Assembly (NCBI GenBank): GCA_016781775.1
Contig: JADDPR010000499.1
Coordinates: forward strand, 1 to 16,436
DNA from: Rubrobacter sp.
GTDB lineage: Bacteria; Actinomycetota; Rubrobacteria; Rubrobacterales; Rubrobacteraceae
Length of the DNA stretch: 16,436 bases
Reading direction: 5' to 3'
Within the stretch, counting starts at the first letter, position 1. Every line of letters begins with the position of its first letter. The position numbers were made by a program, and so were the translations under genes. This document shows positions 1 to 6,672 of the stretch, piece after piece. Below the pieces are notes generated by a model. It saw only the letters and a list, made by a program, of their open reading frames with translations, ran no database searches and had not been told where the DNA came from.

Positions 1-195
1 GTTGGAGCGGTAGACGGCGGGCTCGCCGTCCACCTCGGGCGCGTACCACCCGCAGCCGAAGCCGTCGGCGTTCACCACCCCGCTCAACATCTCTCTCGGC
101 GCGTAGCTTTGGACGAGGAGCGAGTGCTCCGCATCCAGGACCAGTGAAGAGAGCGACGTCTCGCCACCTCCGAGGTAAGCGGCTATGCGGCACAT
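1..195 (-). CDS. egtC: Ergothioneine amidohydrolase EgtC, N-terminal part (runs off the left edge)
   Basis: EgtC removes the glutamate from the gamma-glutamyl-hercynylcysteine sulfoxide made by EgtB, a cytoplasmic step of actinobacterial ergothioneine synthesis. The 65 visible codons begin MCRIAAYLG, so Cys2 becomes the N-terminal nucleophile of a class II glutamine amidotransferase (Ntn hydrolase) once Met is removed. Further on, the stretch NADGFGCGWY (residues 42-51) matches the conserved NxDGxGxGWY region of that fold. The start at 195 is supported by GGGAGG at 206-201, five bases upstream, and by the family need for Cys at position 2. It lies 46 bases after the egtB stop on the same strand, so the two are probably cotranscribed. 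The rest of the gene lies outside the window, and so does any egtD or egtE. The family call is firm; completeness cannot be judged. Confidence 0.88.
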   Translation of the reverse strand, partial: MCRIAAYLGGGETSLSSLVLDAEHSLLVQSYAPREMLSGVVNADGFGCGWYAPEVDGEPAVYRSN

Positions 196-241
196 GCCGG
201 CCTCCCGGTGGAGGGGTGCGATTGTCTTCTGACGAAGATGA

Positions 242-1558
242 TTACGCGTCCTTCGCGCAGCGGAAGCCGACGAAAAGCTGACGGCGGATGGGATAATCCC
301 AGTTGCGGAAGGTATTGCGGATGGCCGAGGGCCGGGTGGCCCAGGAGCCCCCGCGGAGCACCTTGTAGTCCGGGCCGAAGAAGCCCTCGGAGTACTCCGG
401 GTAGGGATAGGCCTCGAAGCCAGGGTAGGCGTGGAAGCCCGACGCGGTCCACTCCCAGACGTCCCCGATCATCCCCAGAGCCCCGTACGCGCTCGCCCCC
501 CCGGGGTAAGCGCCTACAGGCGCCGGGCAGAAGGACATCTGGTCCAGGTTGGCCCGGTCGTCGCCCGGCCGGGGCTCCTCGTCGCCCCACGGATAAAGCC
601 TCTTGGTCCCCGTCTCGGGGTCCCAAGAGGCCGCTTTCTCCCACTCCGCCTCCGTGGGGAGGCGCTTTCCGGCCCAGCGAGCGTAGGCGTCGGCCTCGTA
701 CCAAGAAACGTGGACGACCGGCCCGTTGGGATCCAGGGGCTCGTCGAAGCCGAACCTCTCCGTCCACCAGGAGTGCGGCTCGGGCTGGTACCAGTGCTTG
801 GGCGCCGCTATGTTCTCCTTCTTTATGTACTCCCAGCCCCTTCCGTCCCAGAACTCGCGATTTTCGTACCCGCCGTCCTCCACGAACTCCGCGTACGCCG
901 CGTTCGCGACGGGGGTCTTGTCCAGGAGGAAGGCCGGGAGATCGACGGGGTGCGCGTCCCGCTCGTTGTCCAGGGCCCGGGCGCGGTCGTCGGTGCCCAT
1001 GACGAACTCGCCGCCCGGGACGTGTACCATTCCTCCGCGTTGGGGAGAGCCTTTCGGGAGCTCGACGAGGCTCTCGGGACGGTAGCCTCTGCCCTTCATG
1101 AGGCCGAAGGTTTGGAGCATGGTCTCGTTGTGCTGGGCTTCGTGCTGCAGGACCATGTTGTAGACGAAGCCGTCCTGGAGGAGCGGGTCGTCCCCGTCGA
1201 GGTCGGCCCGGGCCAGGGTCTCGAGGACCAGCTTGCGCACGGCGTCGAGGTAGACGTCGGCGTCGTCGCGCATCAGCAGGTTGAGGGATGGGCGCTCCTC
1301 CCTGGGGTGGAGGGAGGCGTCGTACATGTCGTAGAGCTCGCGGTCGGAGAGCTCGCGACCGTGGGCCTCCTTGAGGAGCCACAACTCCTCGTAGTTGCCT
1401 ATGTGCCCGTAGTCCCAGATCGGGGGGCTCATGATGGGGTCGTGCTGGGCGAGCAGGTCGTCTTTGGAGACCCCTTCAAGCAGGAACCGCGTCCTCTCCC
1501 GCGCCTCCTCGAGCATGCTTACAAGAACGTCCTTGGATACCGCGCCACGAGTTTCCAT
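242..1558 (-). CDS. egtB: Hercynine oxygenase EgtB (non-heme iron sulfoxide synthase)
   Basis: EgtB uses iron and O2 to join hercynine to gamma-glutamylcysteine through a sulfoxide bond, the committed C-S bond step of ergothioneine synthesis. The 438-residue protein has the two expected domains. The first is an N-terminal DinB-like helical domain (about 10-160) with H52 in WDYGHIGNYEELW and the HX3HXE triad H139, H143, E145 in QHEAQHNET. The second is a C-terminal FGE-sulfatase (C-type lectin) domain (about 173-435) with GGEFVMGTD, RLPTEAEWEKAA, GDVWEWTAS, LRGGSWAT and FVGFRC. These three histidines correspond to the iron ligands known from mycobacterial EgtB. Length is normal for the family. 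No Shine-Dalgarno precedes ATG 1558; a -10-like hexamer ends 8 bases before it, so the transcript is probably leaderless. It is followed by egtC on the same strand. Confidence 0.93.
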   Translation of the reverse strand: METRGAVSKDVLVSMLEEARERTRFLLEGVSKDDLLAQHDPIMSPPIWDYGHIGNYEELWLLKEAHGRELSDRELYDMYDASLHPREERPSLNLLMRDDADVYLDAVRKLVLETLARADLDGDDPLLQDGFVYNMVLQHEAQHNETMLQTFGLMKGRGYRPESLVELPKGSPQRGGMVHVPGGEFVMGTDDRARALDNERDAHPVDLPAFLLDKTPVANAAYAEFVEDGGYENREFWDGRGWEYIKKENIAAPKHWYQPEPHSWWTERFGFDEPLDPNGPVVHVSWYEADAYARWAGKRLPTEAEWEKAASWDPETGTKRLYPWGDEEPRPGDDRANLDQMSFCPAPVGAYPGGASAYGALGMIGDVWEWTASGFHAYPGFEAYPYPEYSEGFFGPDYKVLRGGSWATRPSAIRNTFRNWDYPIRRQLFVGFRCAKDA

Positions 1559-1566
1559 GACTACGT

Positions 1567-1594
1567 ATGCTATACGGCGTATTCATCAAATCAA
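1567..1594 (-). promoter_or_regulatory. Candidate promoter of egtB, leaderless
   Basis: On the minus strand TTGATT (1594-1589) and TAGCAT (1572-1567) are 16 bases apart; an overlapping TATAGC starts two bases earlier. Transcription would start about base 1560, within two bases of the egtB ATG at 1558. This fits the absence of any ribosome binding site there. It is a reading of hexamers only. Confidence 0.5.
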
Positions 1595-1862
1595 GAGCCC
1601 GCGAGGCGTGGCCCAAGGGCGCCCTACGGACAGACGATGACTATTCCACGAAATTTCTTCGCCGTGTGGGCGCCGTGGGGCTGAGGTTACCGGTAAGATG
1701 CTGCTCGTGGGGTTTTCGTGGCCGCGATCCTGTCGATGCTTTTGCAGGAATTTTTCTTGCGTTGAAGATCGCGAGCATCCTGGCGTCCGGGGTCGAGCCC
1801 GCCGCCTCCTGGTAACCGGATGGGAGGTTACCTCCGAAGACAGCCGGGGCGGCCGGAGCGGC
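1595..1862. other. Intergenic stretch between the quinone oxidoreductase and egtB, with repeated GGTAACC half-sites
   Basis: No convincing gene is present in either strand; the open frames here are shadows. The stretch holds the perfect palindrome TTACCGGTAA (1687-1696). It also holds a 7-bp inverted repeat GGTAACC (1811-1817) and GGTTACC (1826-1832), and an overlapping GGAGGT-T-ACCTCC palindrome (1823-1835). The inverted repeat lies just past the stop of the minus-strand oxidoreductase and could fold as a hairpin, but no T-run follows. It may be an end-of-transcript structure or a protein-binding site. Confidence 0.35.
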
Positions 1863-2822
1863 TTAAGCTTCGGCCACCCGCAGCACGACCTTGCCGCGCC
1901 CGTGGCCGGAGTCGAGGCGCTCGTGGGCCTTACCGACTTGTTCGAGCGGTAGCACCTCATCGACGAGCGGCTTCATCTGGCCGCGCTCCAAAAGGACCGA
2001 CATCTCGTCGAGTCTCTGACGCTCGCGCAGGAGCAGGACGCCGTGGACCGTCAGGTTCTTGAAGTAGAAGGGGGTGAGGTCGCCCTCGGTGCCCAGGATC
2101 GTCGCGATGCGCCCGAAGGGCTTGGTGTACTGGATGCTGTTGATGACGGTGTCGCCGCCCGCCGTGTCGAAGACGGCGTCCACACCGAGCCCGCCGGAGT
2201 CGTCGAGGATCGCTTCGGTGAGGTCTTCCTTGGTGTAGTCGAGGGCGACGTCGGCGCCCAAGGCCTTCAGGGTCTCCTGGTTCTGCGTCCCCGCCGTGGC
2301 GAAGACCCGGGCGCCGGCGGCCTTGGCGATCTGGATCGCGAACGAGCCGACGCCGCCGGCTCCGCCGTGGATCAGGACGGTCTCTCCGACCTTTATCTGC
2401 ATGCGCCTTATCAGTGCCTCGTAGGCGGTGCCGCCGGCGAGCGGGACGGCCGCGGCCTCCTCGTGAGAGAGGGAGGCGGGCTTCTTCGCGACTATGTTCG
2501 CCTGGGCGACGTTGTATTCGGCGTAGGAGCCGTTCGAGCCGAGGCCGAAGATCTCCGGTGTGTAGTACACCTCGTCGCCGGGGGAGAGGTCCGTGACGCC
2601 GGGGCCCACCTCCTCGACGACGCCCGAGACGTCGGCGCCCAGGATCGTCGGGGCATCGAGGCCCATCGAGGCCCCGGCGGCCCGTAGCTTCGCGTCTATG
2701 GGATTCGTGCCGGCCGCGATCACGCGCACCAGCACCTGCCCCGGACCGGGCTGCGGCCTCTCTACGTCCCTCTCCTCGAAGAGCTCCGGGCCTCCAAATT
2801 CTGGCGTTACCATGGCTCGCAT
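1863..2822 (-). CDS. NADP-dependent quinone-oxidoreductase-type MDR alcohol dehydrogenase
   Basis: Member of the medium-chain dehydrogenase/reductase superfamily, quinone oxidoreductase branch, which reduces quinones or activated alkenes with NADPH in the cytoplasm. The 319 residues show the GroES-like N-terminal half with GTNPIDAKLR (38-47) and LGADVSGVVEEVG (61-73). The Rossmann half carries the nucleotide motif IHGGAGGVGSFA (151-162), then VFDTAGGD (218-225) and the terminal GHGRGKVVLRV typical of the family. The cysteine-rich lobe of zinc-binding alcohol dehydrogenases is absent, so the enzyme should be zinc-independent. The start at 2822 has AGGAGA at 2837-2832, nine bases upstream. It is divergent from the MFS transporter and is separated from egtB by about 300 bases with its own promoter. 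The substrate cannot be named from sequence. Confidence 0.9.
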   Translation of the reverse strand: MRAMVTPEFGGPELFEERDVERPQPGPGQVLVRVIAAGTNPIDAKLRAAGASMGLDAPTILGADVSGVVEEVGPGVTDLSPGDEVYYTPEIFGLGSNGSYAEYNVAQANIVAKKPASLSHEEAAAVPLAGGTAYEALIRRMQIKVGETVLIHGGAGGVGSFAIQIAKAAGARVFATAGTQNQETLKALGADVALDYTKEDLTEAILDDSGGLGVDAVFDTAGGDTVINSIQYTKPFGRIATILGTEGDLTPFYFKNLTVHGVLLLRERQRLDEMSVLLERGQMKPLVDEVLPLEQVGKAHERLDSGHGRGKVVLRVAEA

Positions 2823-2860
2823 ACGAGTTTCTCTCCTATCGTTTCACTCCGATGACCCCC

Positions 2861-2889
2861 ACTGTATGCCACGCGTACCCCGCTACCAA
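2861..2889 (-). promoter_or_regulatory. Candidate promoter of the quinone oxidoreductase
   Basis: Minus-strand TTGGTA (2889-2884) and TACAGT (2866-2861) are exactly 17 bases apart. The predicted start near 2854 gives a leader of about 31 bases that contains the AGGAGA ribosome binding site. Confidence 0.5.
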
Positions 2890-2891
2890 AC

Positions 2892-2909
2892 GGAGCACGT
2901 GGTCGCTCC
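2892..2909. repeat. Inverted repeat GGAGC-N8-GCTCC between two divergent promoters
   Basis: GGAGC (2892-2896) and GCTCC (2905-2909) form a perfect 5-base inverted repeat around eight bases containing ACGTGG. It touches the upstream edge of the oxidoreductase -35 element (2884-2889). Its place between divergent genes suggests an operator, but the arms are short and chance is possible in GC-rich DNA. Confidence 0.25.
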
Positions 2910-2979
2910 TCAAGCTCTCTACCACGCTGGCAAGCGGGAGAGATAGGGCTCGCAGGGGCAGGGTGCGTCACCTCGCCCG

Positions 2980-3008
2980 TTGACCGGGGTTTGGGCATCT
3001 CCTAACCT
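2980..3008 (+). promoter_or_regulatory. Candidate promoter of the MFS symporter
   Basis: TTGACC (2980-2985), a 17-base spacer and TAACCT (3003-3008) make a good sigma-70-like match. The leader would be about 75 bases, ending in a weak GGGCGG ribosome binding site before ATG 3092. Confidence 0.45.
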
Positions 3009-3091
3009 TCTCTCAGGGTGAAAGTATGCAAGGGAAGAGTGGAAAGGAGAGATCTTGCGGTACGAGACGGATCTTTTGACGGGCGGATGGC

Positions 3092-4420
3092 ATGGCTAGC
3101 GCGGCGGCCCCGTCGCAGGGCGAGATCAAGAAGGTAGCCTTCGCCAGCTTTATCGGGACGGCGATCGAGTGGTACGACTTCTTCCTTTACGGGACGGCGG
3201 CGAGCCTGATCTTCCCGCAGCTCTTTTTCCCGGAGTTCAGCGAGACCGCAGGGGTGTTGCTCTCCCTCTCGACCTACGCCGTCGGCTTCGGGGCTCGGCC
3301 GCTCGGCGGCATAGTCTTCGGGCACTATGGGGATAGGGTCGGGCGCAAGACCATGCTAGTCCTCTCGCTCCTTATCATGGGAATCGCCACGGCACTTATA
3401 GGCTTTTTGCCGACCTTCGCGCAGATCGGCATCCTCGCGCCGATCCTGCTCGTCACGCTCCGCTTCATGCAAGGCATCGGGGTGGGCGGCGAGTGGGGCG
3501 GGGCGGTCCTCATGGCCGTCGAGCACGCTCCCCCAGGCCGGCGTGGCTTTTACGGGAGCTGGCCGCAGATGGGGGTGCCTGCCGGTCTCCTCACCGGGAC
3601 CCTTGCTTTCCTCCTCGCCACCTCGTTCCTGCCGGCGTGGGGCTGGCGGGTGCCTTTCCTGTTCAGCTTCTTGCTCATCGTGGTAGGGCTGTTTATCAGG
3701 TTGCGGATATTGGAGAGCCCGTCCTTCGCCCGGGTCAAGGAGTCCGGTACCGAGGCGAGTATGCCCATCATAGACGTAATACGGACGTACCCGAAGAATG
3801 TCCTCCTGGCGATGGGGATGCGCCTCGCCGAGAACGGGACCTTCTACGTCATAACCGTCTTCTCGCTCGCCTACATAACTACGGAGTTGGGGCTGGAGCG
3901 CAACATAGGCCTCGTCGGCGTGATAATCGCCTCCGCCATAGGGCTCGTCACCATCCCCTTCTTTGGGGCGCTCTCGGATAGGATCGGGCGGCGGCCGGTC
4001 TACCTGCTCGGGGCGGTGTTCTCCATCCTCTTCGCCTTCCCGTTCTTCTGGATGCTGAACACCGGCGCGACGGCCTTGATCTGGCTCGCCATCATCCTCG
4101 GCGTGAACATCGGCCACGACGCGATGTATGGTCCGCAGGCGGCCTTCTTCTCGGAACTCTTCGGCACGAGGGTCCGCTACTCGGGGGCCTCCCTCGGGTA
4201 CCAACTCGCGTCGGTTCTGGCGGGCGGTCTCTCGCCCCTTATCGCCGTGGCGCTTCTCGCCGCCTACGGCTTCGGTGCCGTCGCGCTATACACGGCCGCC
4301 ATGGCGCTCATAACCGCGGTCTCGGTCGTCCTCGCCGCCGAGACCTTCCGGAGCGACATCGACGAGGATCAGGCCCAGGAACGGCGGCTTATCGCCGAGA
4401 GCCAGGGCCAGAGGGCGTAG
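3092..4420 (+). CDS. MFS transporter, metabolite:H+ symporter (MHS) family
   Basis: Inner-membrane proton-coupled uptake carrier of the MHS branch of the major facilitator superfamily, relatives of which carry shikimate, proline/betaine, citrate, alpha-ketoglutarate or aromatic acids. The 442 residues form about twelve hydrophobic segments with a central loop near 205-235. Signature motifs are IEWYDFFLYG (25-34), the loop 2-3 motif GHYGDRVGRK (77-86), RFMQGIGVGGEWGGA (124-138) and its echo GALSDRIGRRP (292-302). SELFGTRVRYSGASLGYQL (354-372) is also typical. The N-terminus is short and soluble, and the C-terminus (about 418-442) is charged and cytoplasmic. A stop codon (3077-3079) just upstream in frame makes ATG 3092 the only sensible start; its ribosome binding site is weak. 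It stands alone between a divergent oxidoreductase and a hairpin terminator. The substrate is not assigned. Confidence 0.92.
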   Translation: MASAAAPSQGEIKKVAFASFIGTAIEWYDFFLYGTAASLIFPQLFFPEFSETAGVLLSLSTYAVGFGARPLGGIVFGHYGDRVGRKTMLVLSLLIMGIATALIGFLPTFAQIGILAPILLVTLRFMQGIGVGGEWGGAVLMAVEHAPPGRRGFYGSWPQMGVPAGLLTGTLAFLLATSFLPAWGWRVPFLFSFLLIVVGLFIRLRILESPSFARVKESGTEASMPIIDVIRTYPKNVLLAMGMRLAENGTFYVITVFSLAYITTELGLERNIGLVGVIIASAIGLVTIPFFGALSDRIGRRPVYLLGAVFSILFAFPFFWMLNTGATALIWLAIILGVNIGHDAMYGPQAAFFSELFGTRVRYSGASLGYQLASVLAGGLSPLIAVALLAAYGFGAVALYTAAMALITAVSVVLAAETFRSDIDEDQAQERRLIAESQGQRA

Positions 4421-4459
4421 GGAGACGGCTCCAGCGCCGGCCTCACAATCGTTCCACCC

Positions 4460-4490
4460 GAGCCCCCGCGCCGACCCGGCGCGGGGGCTC
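4460..4490 (+). terminator. Strong hairpin after the MFS gene, no U-tract
   Basis: A perfect 14-bp stem, GAGCCCCCGCGCCG (4460-4473) with CGGCGCGGGGGCTC (4477-4490), closes on the three-base loop ACC. It lies 40 bases past the MFS stop. No T-run follows, as is common for high-GC actinobacterial terminators. The right arm occupies the place where the -35 of the next gene would be. Confidence 0.7.
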
Positions 4491-4498
4491 GATGCTGT

Positions 4499-4507
4499 TG
4501 CTACAAT
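4499..4507 (+). promoter_or_regulatory. Extended -10 promoter of the acyl-CoA synthetase
   Basis: TGCTACAAT matches the extended -10 pattern TGnTAnnAT, with the hexamer TACAAT at 4502-4507. No -35 hexamer is visible because the terminator stem lies at that distance. The predicted start is near 4514, giving a 30-base leader with GAGGAGG at 4533-4539. Confidence 0.5.
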
Positions 4508-4544
4508 TTCGCCAGCATCCGGGAAAGGTGTCGAGGAGGAAAAT

Positions 4545-6221
4545 ATGCGACCAGAGGACGTCGAGGGCCTGACCGTCGGTGGGCTCCTGGATCTCGTGAC
4601 GCAGCGGCGCCCGGAGCAGGACGCCCTGGTCTACGTGGACCGGGGCTTACGCTACTCGTACCGCGAGTTCAACGAGGTCGTCGAGCGATGCGCCCGGGCT
4701 CTCATATCCCTGGGCCTCCACAAGGGCGACCACGTGGCGGTCTGGGGGCAGAACGTCCCCGAGTGGGTGACCCTGCAGTTTGCGACCGGCAAGATCGGGG
4801 CGGTCCTGGTGACGGTAAACCCGGCCTACCGCGCCCGGGAGCTACGCTACGTCCTCGAACAGTCGGACGCCGCGGCGCTCTTCCTCACGAAGGGCGTCAA
4901 GGGCGCGGATTTCGTCGAGGTCCTGAAGGGCGCGGTACCGGACCTCGTTTCCGAGCCCCGGGATGGGAACGGGCTAGATGCCGAGGGACTGCCATATCTG
5001 AACAACGTCGTCCTTATGGGCGGGGGCGCCGAAGCGGTGGAGCGGACGTCGCACCTCACGAGTTGGGCGAGCTTCATAAAGGACGGCGAGGGGGTCTCGG
5101 AAGAAGCGCTGCGGGAGCGGCAGGCATCACTTTCGGCGGACGAGGTCATAAACATGCAGTACACGTCGGGGACGACGGGCTTCCCCAAGGGCGTGCAGCT
5201 CACCCACTCGAACATCGTCAAGAACGCCTTCTACATCGGCGAGTGCATGGATCTCGGTCCCGAAGATAGGGTGTGCATCCCCGTGCCGTTCTTCCACTGC
5301 TTCGGCTGCGTCCTCGGGACGCTCAACGTCGTGACTCACGAGGGGACGATGGTCCCGGTGGAGAGCTTCGACGCGGAAGGGGTCCTAAAGGCCGTCCACG
5401 AGGAGCGTTGCACGGCGCTCCTCGGGGTGCCGACGATGTTCATCGCGGAGTTGGACCACCCCGACTTCGAGAAGTACGACACGTCTTCTCTGAGGACCGG
5501 GATCATGGCCGGCAGCCCCTGCCCGATAGAGGTGATGAAGAAGGTAGTGAACGTCATGGGGGCGGACGAGATCACCATCGCCTACGGCCAGACCGAGTCC
5601 AGCCCCGTCATCACCCAGACGAGGACCGACGATCCCATAGAGAGACGCGTCTCGACCGTCGGGCGAGTCCACCCGGAGGTCGAGCTACGCATAGTGAGCC
5701 TGGAGACGGGGGAGGACGCGAAGCCCGGGGAAGGGGGCGAGCTCTGGACGAGGGGGTACCACGTTATGAAGGGCTATTACAAGATGCCCGACAAGACCCG
5801 CGAGGTGGTAGACGACGAGGGCTGGTTGCACACCGGGGATCTCGCGACGATGGATGAGGACGGGTACGTAAAAATAACCGGTCGGGCGAAGGACATGATC
5901 ATCCGCGGCGGCGAGAACGTCTACCCGCGCGAGATCGAGGAGTTCCTCTACACCCACCCCGAGATCTCGGACGTCCAGGTCTACGGCGTCCCGGACGAGA
6001 AGTACGGTGAGGAGGTCGCGGCCGCCGTGAAGAAGCGAGCCGGCAGCGACCTCTCAGAGGAGGACGTGCGCGAGTTCTGCCGCGAGGGCATCGCCCACTA
6101 CAAGGTCCCCCGGTACGTGGACTTCGTCGAAGAGTACCCGATGACGGCAAGCGGCAAGATCCAGAAGTATAAGCTCAGAGAGGCTGCCGTCGAGTGTCAC
6201 AATCTGGTCGAAACGGCATAA
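4545..6221 (+). CDS. Fatty-acyl-CoA synthetase (AMP-forming; FadD/ACSF2-like)
   Basis: Adenylate-forming enzyme that activates a carboxylic acid, probably a medium- or long-chain fatty acid, to its CoA thioester through an acyl-AMP, feeding beta-oxidation. The 558 residues carry the standard ANL motifs: P-loop YTSGTTGFPKG (206-216), PFFHCFGCVLG (248-258), YGQTESSP (347-354), GWLHTGD (426-432) and GRAKDMIIRGGENVYP (446-461). Catalytic Lys538 is in TASGKIQK. The sequence around 204-260 resembles the ACSF2-like branch as I know it. The start ATG 4545 has GAGGAGG five bases upstream. Its stop overlaps the start of a two-way terminator. An acyl-CoA dehydrogenase lies 450 bases further on the same strand, so both may serve acyl-CoA catabolism. 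Exact chain length is not readable. Confidence 0.9.
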   Translation: MRPEDVEGLTVGGLLDLVTQRRPEQDALVYVDRGLRYSYREFNEVVERCARALISLGLHKGDHVAVWGQNVPEWVTLQFATGKIGAVLVTVNPAYRARELRYVLEQSDAAALFLTKGVKGADFVEVLKGAVPDLVSEPRDGNGLDAEGLPYLNNVVLMGGGAEAVERTSHLTSWASFIKDGEGVSEEALRERQASLSADEVINMQYTSGTTGFPKGVQLTHSNIVKNAFYIGECMDLGPEDRVCIPVPFFHCFGCVLGTLNVVTHEGTMVPVESFDAEGVLKAVHEERCTALLGVPTMFIAELDHPDFEKYDTSSLRTGIMAGSPCPIEVMKKVVNVMGADEITIAYGQTESSPVITQTRTDDPIERRVSTVGRVHPEVELRIVSLETGEDAKPGEGGELWTRGYHVMKGYYKMPDKTREVVDDEGWLHTGDLATMDEDGYVKITGRAKDMIIRGGENVYPREIEEFLYTHPEISDVQVYGVPDEKYGEEVAAAVKKRAGSDLSEEDVREFCREGIAHYKVPRYVDFVEEYPMTASGKIQKYKLREAAVECHNLVETA

Positions 6222-6261
6222 AAAAGCCGACCGGAGTATCTGCCCCGGCCGGACTTTTTTT
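6220..6261. terminator. Bidirectional intrinsic terminator between convergent genes
   Basis: Six A's and G (6220-6226), then CCGACCGG (6227-6234), pair across a ten-base loop with CCGGCCGG (6245-6252) and the T-run 6255-6261. There is one A.C mismatch and a one-base bulge. A-run on one side and T-run on the other make it a U-tailed terminator in both directions. It serves the plus-strand acyl-CoA synthetase and the minus-strand GlsB-type gene. The synthetase TAA (6219-6221) runs into it. Confidence 0.85.
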
Positions 6262-6279
6262 ACTTCTGCTTGAGCTTGC

Positions 6280-6546
6280 CTACCGGCGTGCGGTTCGGCC
6301 TCCGCCTCCCACTATCGCTCGGTAGATCGCCAGCACTACGATCGCGCCGATAGTGGCTACGATGATCGTCCAGATAAACCCGCCGCTGCCTATACCGATG
6401 AGGCTCGTAAGGAAACCGCCTACGAAAGCCCCGACGATGCCTAGCAGGATCGTGACTATGATCCCGCCGGGATCGTCGCCCGGCATGATCAGCTTACCTA
6501 GAGCGCCGGCTATTGCGCCTATGATAATCCACGTGATCACGCCCAC
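6280..6546 (-). CDS. GlsB/YeaQ/YmgE-family small membrane protein
   Basis: An 88-residue, almost wholly hydrophobic and glycine-rich protein, the usual size for GlsB/YeaQ/YmgE (transglycosylase-associated protein) members. They sit in the cytoplasmic membrane and are linked with envelope and general stress; no biochemical activity is established. Three membrane spans are visible: about 3-20 (ITWIIIGAIAGALG), 28-50 (GIIVTILLGIVGAFVGGFL) and 57-80 (FIWTIIVATIGAIVVLAIYR). The conserved MPGDDPGG follows the first span, and the tail is basic (GGGGRTARR). I chose GTG 6546 because AAGGAG (6558-6553) lies six bases upstream and the product then starts right at the first span. An in-frame start at 6645 would add 33 unrelated residues. 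It is divergent from the acyl-CoA dehydrogenase. Confidence 0.88.
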   Translation of the reverse strand: MGVITWIIIGAIAGALGKLIMPGDDPGGIIVTILLGIVGAFVGGFLTSLIGIGSGGFIWTIIVATIGAIVVLAIYRAIVGGGGRTARR

Positions 6547-6583
6547 GTCGAACTCCTTTATGTCTGTGAACACTTCCAATAAC

Positions 6584-6611
6584 CTTGTATGCCCCGCTCC
6601 ATGGTCGGCAA
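6584..6611 (-). promoter_or_regulatory. Candidate promoter of the GlsB-type gene
   Basis: Minus-strand TTGCCG (6611-6606) and TACAAG (6589-6584) are 16 bases apart. The start would be near 6577, leaving a leader of about 31 bases ending in AAGGAG. Confidence 0.4.
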
Positions 6612-6636
6612 ACCTCGGCTGTGCCCTCCGCCCTGC

Positions 6637-6645
6637 TGCTATCAT
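6637..6645 (+). promoter_or_regulatory. Extended -10 promoter of the acyl-CoA dehydrogenase
   Basis: TGCTATCAT is an extended -10 with hexamer TATCAT (6640-6645), the same TGC-TA form as at 4499-4507. No good -35 is seen. The predicted start near 6652 leaves about 20 bases containing GGAAGGAGGG. Confidence 0.45.
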
Positions 6646-6672
6646 TCGCGCTATCTCTCAGGAAGGAGGGCG

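Noticed and set aside
431..1684. Long plus-strand open frame (417 codons)
   Set aside because: It is antisense to egtB, lacks any family motif and arises from the high-GC codon pattern.
6589..6672. Upstream start of the acyl-CoA dehydrogenase at 6589
   Set aside because: The added residues are not like the family and cover the promoter; ATG 6673 has a strong ribosome site.
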